From positions 1 through 38,317 of the forward strand of contig SXIP01000047.1 in NCBI GenBank assembly GCA_005772825.1: 38,317 bases of DNA, given 5' to 3'. This DNA comes from Methylococcaceae bacterium (GTDB taxonomy: Bacteria; Pseudomonadota; Gammaproteobacteria; Methylococcales; Methylomonadaceae). Positions 34,178 to 38,317 of the stretch are shown here, piece by piece (the stretch's first letter is position 1; each line of letters begins with the position of its first letter). The notes under the pieces are model-generated. The model was not told the origin of the DNA. It ran no database searches and worked only from the letters and a program-made list of their open reading frames with translations. Both the position numbers and the translations under genes were made by a program.

Positions 34178-35574
34178 GAATTTGCCTCCAGATAAGTTAA
34201 AGCTGCTTCTTCACTCTGTTTAATTGCAATTTCAACCGCGCGTTTGGCGGATTCGAGGAGATGGGCGGCACGTTGTTTGGCTAGGCGTGCTGATTGTAGA
34301 GATTGTTCAACCGCCTTTTCAGTCGCCGTTGAAAATTTTGGAACGGGCAGATTCAACAAATCGGATTCGGAAATCGCCGGGTACATGCTGGCGCTGGTGT
34401 ACAAATCCATCAATTTGCAGATGATGGGTAATCGGAGATAGGTCACCAATACATCACCACTGATTTGCTTAGGCTGCAAAACGACAAAACCCGAAGAACA
34501 AACAAAGCCGTCTTGCTGTTCGCTAATCAACGCCGACAAACGCCGATTAGGCCGCACTGTAGAAGTTATGACATCGTTGGTTCTGACGTGCTGCGTTGCT
34601 CGGCTTGGCGCTTCGCGTTGGAGGATACATTGCGACTCAGCTGTTCCATCGCTATTTAGCGCGCCAATTTCGATGTAATAAAACTCGCCAGTTTCGTTGC
34701 GCGTAAACCTTTCTTTTCTGGCAGGCGCTACGTCTCTTATTTTTTGGCCGTCGCAACTCAGTCGCTTGAGCAACTGGTCAATGCCGGGATTAAAAAACTC
34801 GGCATCCAAGCGTCTGGCCGCGAAGGTATCGCTGCTGTTGCGAACGTAGCTAAGCAATTCTGGAGCTTGCCAATTTTCCAAACCAAGTGCCCGTTCAAGT
34901 AACCGTGATGCAACTTCAAATTGCCGTAACGAAGATTTTCGAGCTGACTCAGCATTCTGAAAAAACAACGCAATATTCGCCTGAAAATTTGGACTAAGTC
35001 GAGGAATCGGCACCTTACGACCGTCATCAAGGCTCAAATGTAATTGCACATTTCCTTGAAATTGTCGCCATAAAAGCTGTTCACCTATTGAGCTATTCAG
35101 GTAGGCGACAATTGCTTCAGGTTTGTAATGATTCAAACCATAAGAAGATAAAGTGGTCGCGATAGTATCTTGGCTGGTATTGCAGAAATCCACAGTTACA
35201 AGAGAAGCAGCGGGACATGCTGTTTTTGATAAAACGATGTCTCCACGACGCAACTCAGTTTTTCTCTCAGATTGGTGAATTGCTTCAGGAATCCTTGCAA
35301 GATTACTCTCATCGATAACGCCACGGCGTAAATTTAAAATCCGAAGAAACGGTATTCCGTCGTCCGTGTACGAGTCAGCGTTGATGTCGAATATCCCTTT
35401 AACAAATCGGGCAAATAGGGCCCCCAACTCGTCATGTCCATCCGGATAAGCTCGAACAGCTGAATCTGCGGCAAGCATCGGCTTGGAGAAATATCCACTG
35501 TCCAAACGAAGTTTCAAATTCTCCCGCTGTACTTCGGACAAAAGAAGCTCGGTTATTTCCAGCCCCTCCAACAA
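34174..35574 (-). CDS. hsdS: Type I-like restriction-modification specificity subunit (HsdS)
   Basis: 466 residues. Two target-recognition halves, each followed by a helical spacer: half 1 has GDIVLSKTACPAASLVTVDF and IPRLSPNFQANIALFFQNAE, half 2 has TNDVITSTVRPNRRLSALIS, SASMYPAISESDLLNLPVPK and a long helix. It directs methylation and cleavage to a bipartite DNA site with the M subunit upstream. The TTG at 35574 is the annotated start, but the frame is open upstream and codes FDEARYSRLLEGLEI. The codon that would overlap the hsdM stop is ATA (35607-35605), where an ATG would be normal. The stop overlaps the HEPN-like gene. Confidence 0.85.
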   Translation of the reverse strand: MLEGLEITELLLSEVQRENLKLRLDSGYFSKPMLAADSAVRAYPDGHDELGALFARFVKGIFDINADSYTDDGIPFLRILNLRRGVIDESNLARIPEAIHQSERKTELRRGDIVLSKTACPAASLVTVDFCNTSQDTIATTLSSYGLNHYKPEAIVAYLNSSIGEQLLWRQFQGNVQLHLSLDDGRKVPIPRLSPNFQANIALFFQNAESARKSSLRQFEVASRLLERALGLENWQAPELLSYVRNSSDTFAARRLDAEFFNPGIDQLLKRLSCDGQKIRDVAPARKERFTRNETGEFYYIEIGALNSDGTAESQCILQREAPSRATQHVRTNDVITSTVRPNRRLSALISEQQDGFVCSSGFVVLQPKQISGDVLVTYLRLPIICKLMDLYTSASMYPAISESDLLNLPVPKFSTATEKAVEQSLQSARLAKQRAAHLLESAKRAVEIAIKQSEEAALTYLEANS

Positions 35575-35603
35575 GCGCGAATACCGCGCTTCATCAAAGG
35601 GGC

Positions 35604-37745
35604 CTATTGAAAAAAACTTAAGTTCTCTTTCTTGGCAAATTCGATAAAGGCTTCGGCGATGCCGTCATCAGTCAAGCCATCGTGATTGAATAAATCATGC
35701 TTGATGATCAAATGACCGTGCGCGTCCAGCAGCGGCGAGCCGTCTTCCGTCTGCCGGTAGATTTTGTCGCCGGAGTTGTCCTTGCTGGGTTCGCGCATCG
35801 TGGCGAAGAAAATTGGGTAATCGGCTTGTCTGGGGCATAGCGGCCCGGCGTTCGGGTCGTCGTTCCACTTCTGCACGAACAACACGCTGGTTTTGGTGCC
35901 GGTGTGCGGTTTGAAGACGTTGCCGTGCAAGCCGACCACGGCCAGGATGCGGCAATGGGCGGCTAGATAGTCGCGCAAATCCTTGTCGCTGGCGTTGTTG
36001 AAGCGGCCTTGCGGCAATACCACGGCCATGCGACCGCCGGGTTTGAGGAATGACAAGTTGCGTTCGATAAACAGGATGTCGCGGCCAACGTTGTTCTGGT
36101 TTTTCACCTTGACCTTGCGGTAAGTGCCGTCGGCCATTTGGTAGATGGTTTCGTGCGCCGCGTGCAGGGCTTCGGCGAAACCGGGTGCTTTGCTGCGGGC
36201 GTCGACGATGTTGGCGTCGTTGGGATCGACCTTGCTGATTTTGTCCAGGCTGACCGAACGGGCCAAGTCGTATTTGGCCAGGATGCGGGTTTCCTTGATG
36301 TCGCCGGCAAACGGCGGGTTGGCCATCAGTATGTCGAAACCGAAATCGCGGTTACTGGCTTTATCCTGGCGCAGTTTGCGCAGGCGCTTCCAGCCTTCGC
36401 CATAAACGTCGCTCCAGGCTTCGTCGTTGGTTTTTTCGTCCCAGCGTTCGTAATCCAGGGTGTTAAGGTGCAGGACGTTGGTTTGGCCATCGCCGGCGAT
36501 CAGGTTGAGGGTGCGACCGACACGCACGGCTTTTTCGTCGAAATCGATGGCAAACACTTTGCTACGCACGTAGTCTTCGCAACGGGCCGGTTTTTTCTCG
36601 GTGGTGAACAAATGGCTTTTGCTCAAGCCTTCTTCCTTCATGATTTGTTCCCAGACGTGAAAGATACCATGCACCGGAAAGCCGCAACTGCCGGCTGCGG
36701 TGTCAATCAGGGTTTCGTGTTCTTGCGGATTCATCATCTTCACGCACATATCAATGACGTAGCGCGGCGTGAAGTATTGGCCTTTTTCACCTTTGCTGGA
36801 TTTGTTGATCAGGTATTCGAAGGCTTCGTCCACCACTTCCAGGTTGGAATTGAACAGTTTGACCTTTTCCAGCGACGACACGCACACCGCTAAATGGCTG
36901 GGCGTCAGGTCGATTTTGGCGCCGTCCGGGAACACGCCTTCCCATTTATCGCGGGCTTTGTCGAACAGGTCTTGAATTTTGGCTTTGAGTTCGGTTTCGG
37001 TGTCGCCGTAGTTTTTGAAAACCAGGTGGCGCTTGCGGTCGCGGCCGCTTTCCAGTTCGTCGTAGAGTTTGGTGAAAATCAGCTTGAACAGCTCTTCGAA
37101 CACATCGACGCCGGCATTGGCGAGCACCTCGTCTTCCATCTCCAGGATCAGGTCTTTGAGCGATTTTTTCTCATTGACCAGTTTGTCGAGCTTGACCAAG
37201 TCGTCAATCGTCCAGCGTTCGCTGAGAATGTCGGACAGTTTTTCGTGCGCCGACGGAATGGCCGGGATGTCTTCGAAGTAGTTGGGGTCTTTGCGGTGGT
37301 AATAGGAGATTTGTTCACCGTTGGTCCAAACGCCCATCGGTGCGCCGGTGGCGTTGCAGTAACTTTTCAGCTGTTCCTTGCCGTCCTTGAGTTTGGGTTT
37401 TTTCAGCTCGACCAAAATGTACGGCGTGGTGGTTTTGTCCTTGTCGAAGATGCAGATGTCGGCGCGTTTCTTTTCGCGGCCGAAGGTGACTTCGTGCTCG
37501 ACTTCCATCCGGCTGACGGGGTAGCCCAAATCATCGCGCAACACCATCAGGTAAAGCTGACGCACCGCTTCTTCCGGCGTTAGTTTGATCGGCTTGCCGC
37601 GTACCAGGCAAGTGACGTAGGGCGCTGGCTTTTTCGCGGTTTCTTTGAGCGAAATACCGGCTTCCAGCGCTTGAATTTGCTCGGCTTTGAATTGGTTGAG
37701 TTTATAGGCGCTGTCTTTCAACAGTTCGGCGATGGTGTTGGTCAT
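35604..37745 (-). CDS. N6-adenine DNA methylase with N-terminal PD-(D/E)XK nuclease domain
   Basis: 713 residues, longer than a standard HsdM. Residues about 40-150 match the HsdR N-terminal (HSDR_N_2) nuclease fold: LTPEEAVRQLYLMVL, E81/E83/E85, RADICIF with D96 and VELKK with E113 and K115, then WTNG. A helical linker leads to the methylase: GQYFTPRYV (322-330, motif X), DTAAGSCGF (348-356, motif I, unusual for DPxxGSGGF) and NPPF (476-479, catalytic motif IV). No separate hsdR exists, so cleavage could come from this subunit, as in BcgI-type enzymes where A (nuclease-methylase) works with B (specificity). AAGGA abuts the ATG with almost no spacer, an odd ribosome binding site. Confidence 0.88.
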   Translation of the reverse strand: MTNTIAELLKDSAYKLNQFKAEQIQALEAGISLKETAKKPAPYVTCLVRGKPIKLTPEEAVRQLYLMVLRDDLGYPVSRMEVEHEVTFGREKKRADICIFDKDKTTTPYILVELKKPKLKDGKEQLKSYCNATGAPMGVWTNGEQISYYHRKDPNYFEDIPAIPSAHEKLSDILSERWTIDDLVKLDKLVNEKKSLKDLILEMEDEVLANAGVDVFEELFKLIFTKLYDELESGRDRKRHLVFKNYGDTETELKAKIQDLFDKARDKWEGVFPDGAKIDLTPSHLAVCVSSLEKVKLFNSNLEVVDEAFEYLINKSSKGEKGQYFTPRYVIDMCVKMMNPQEHETLIDTAAGSCGFPVHGIFHVWEQIMKEEGLSKSHLFTTEKKPARCEDYVRSKVFAIDFDEKAVRVGRTLNLIAGDGQTNVLHLNTLDYERWDEKTNDEAWSDVYGEGWKRLRKLRQDKASNRDFGFDILMANPPFAGDIKETRILAKYDLARSVSLDKISKVDPNDANIVDARSKAPGFAEALHAAHETIYQMADGTYRKVKVKNQNNVGRDILFIERNLSFLKPGGRMAVVLPQGRFNNASDKDLRDYLAAHCRILAVVGLHGNVFKPHTGTKTSVLFVQKWNDDPNAGPLCPRQADYPIFFATMREPSKDNSGDKIYRQTEDGSPLLDAHGHLIIKHDLFNHDGLTDDGIAEAFIEFAKKENLSFFQ

Positions 37746-37784
37746 TCCTTGGTTCTCTATTTCTTATTGAATTTGTTGTTTATC

Positions 37785-37817
37785 AGTTTACGGTACTGGC
37801 GATGTACGGCAATGTAC
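37785..37817 (-). promoter_or_regulatory. Candidate promoter/operator of the restriction operon
   Basis: Minus strand TTGCCG and TAAACT with a 16-base gap lie 40 bases before hsdM. Two tandem 10-mers, GGCGATGTAC and GGCAATGTAC (37798-37817, plus strand), overlap the -35, and TGTAC-N6-GTACA forms an inverted repeat there. This is a plausible operator; no regulator gene is visible in the window. Confidence 0.35.
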
Positions 37818-37874
37818 AGGAAAGTCGCATATAATCCAAACTAACGTTTTAACTGCGCTACTGGGAAGAAAACC

Positions 37875-38195
37875 ATGTGCGGAAGCGGTCGCCGATACCA
37901 ATGCGGCGAAAATACAACCACTGACCTGCCGGCTATTGATGTTCGTTACTTACAATACCAAGCGCTTTTTGCGCCAGAACGGCTATCGGGCTTGGCATGA
38001 TCGCGTTGCGGTTCGGTTATTACGTCAATACAAATCGCGGCGCGGGACGAGCGGGTCATTATGAGCTATCGTTATCGGTTGAATAGCGATTGAGAAAACA
38101 TGGAGCCCCCGGTCGATTTGGAAAAAACAGGGTGTCAGGCGGCCTGCAAGTTTGGTTTCGCTGCCCAGCGCAGGGGCGAGTTTAACGAGCGGTAA
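37875..38195 (+). pseudogene. Decayed small Cys-containing protein gene with two in-frame TGA codons
   Basis: The ATG at 37875 has GGAAG 7 bases upstream. The frame runs MCGSGRRYQCGENTTTDLPA ... RYLQYQALF, meets TGA at 37998, continues SRCGSVITSIQIAARDERVI and SYRYRLNSD, meets TGA at 38091, and reaches TAA at 38193. Both TGA codons sit where Trp would complete the pattern (LAW-SRCGSV, NSDW-ENM). Near 38140-38150 another frame picks up GGLQVWFRCPAQGRV, the expected continuation 'WFRCP', so there is a frameshift too. It resembles a family of small zinc-ribbon-like conserved proteins I associate with mobile DNA; that name is from memory and uncertain. It lies between the restriction operon and the tRNA gene. 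Confidence 0.7.
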
Positions 38196-38286
38196 TTTTT
38201 TATTGTTTGGGATAGAAATCGTTATCCCGGAACTGGATTCTTTGAAATCCTGCTTAATATGTCATTTTGTAACATATTGACTCAAT

Positions 38287-38317
38287 TGGTCGGGACGACA
38301 GGATTTGAACCTGCTAC
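38287..38317 (-). tRNA. tRNA-Pro, 3' end only
   Basis: The minus strand reads GCAGG-TTCAAAT-CCTGT (T arm) then CGTCCCG-A-CCA: acceptor 3' strand, discriminator A and encoded CCA. A 5' acceptor strand CGGGACG is implied, and first pair C1:G72 with A73 is the tRNA-Pro identity pattern. The anticodon lies beyond the window. The restriction island begins right after its 3' end. Confidence 0.8.

Noticed and set aside
36138-37583. Two long plus-strand frames (251 and 229 codons) opposite hsdM
   Set aside because: They are exact antisense of a methylase gene with clear motifs; their Phe/Val/Gly-rich translations match no family and have no ribosome binding sites.
37875-38195. TGA read as Trp or selenocysteine in the small gene
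   Set aside because: A later frameshift is also needed to recover the protein, all other genes here use TGA as stop (cysA, apbE, hsdS), and no SECIS-like hairpin was seen.

Overview
The window looks like a chromosomal piece of a free-living gammaproteobacterium. The gene content (a membrane pyrophosphatase, a glyceraldehyde-3-phosphate dehydrogenase/pyruvate kinase pair, the DUF4266-DUF3570-ApbE redox cluster, many Cys-rich periplasmic proteins) would suit a Methylococcales-type methanotroph. That placement is an inference from gene content; no methane-oxidation gene is present.

Layout. 1-1441: the end of a sulfate ABC transporter ATPase (cysA), then a CysB-like LysR regulator. 1490-4955: two large surface or secreted proteins on the minus strand, an RTX calcium-binding protein and a CSLREA-type beta-helix protein. 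5415-9718: a membrane pyrophosphatase and a MltD-like lytic transglycosylase. 10087-14997: a coiled-coil protein, a methyltransferase, ribA, an M20 amidohydrolase and a fatty acid desaturase. 15355-17829: gap and pyk, probably one operon. 17911-19483: a truncated haemoglobin with a broken [2Fe-2S] reductase gene behind it, divergent from a SufR-like Cys-rich regulator. 19987-21823: a PilZ protein behind a good sigma-54 promoter match, then a YihY-family membrane protein.

22552-29346 is the most interesting intact region. Five closely packed genes (tlpA-like thioredoxin, DUF4266 lipoprotein with a Gly-rich CGC tail, DUF3570 outer-membrane protein, variant apbE, dsbD) look like one envelope redox system joining thiol supply with flavin chemistry. 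A monohaem cytochrome-like protein and an STN-HEAT protein follow. 29429-33166 holds housekeeping and conserved unknown genes: guanine deaminase, dapE with an ArsC-like partner, yehS and a DUF1287 protein.

33290-38317 is a defence island beside a tRNA-Pro gene. It contains an N6-adenine methylase with an N-terminal PD-(D/E)XK nuclease domain, a specificity subunit with a doubtful start codon, a HEPN-like gene, the remnant of a second, Mrr-type endonuclease, and a further decayed small gene with two TGA codons where Trp seems expected. Three separate decayed genes were reconstructed by joining reading frames (17911-18264, 33290-33581, 37875-38195). They are the main things an ordinary gene caller would miss.
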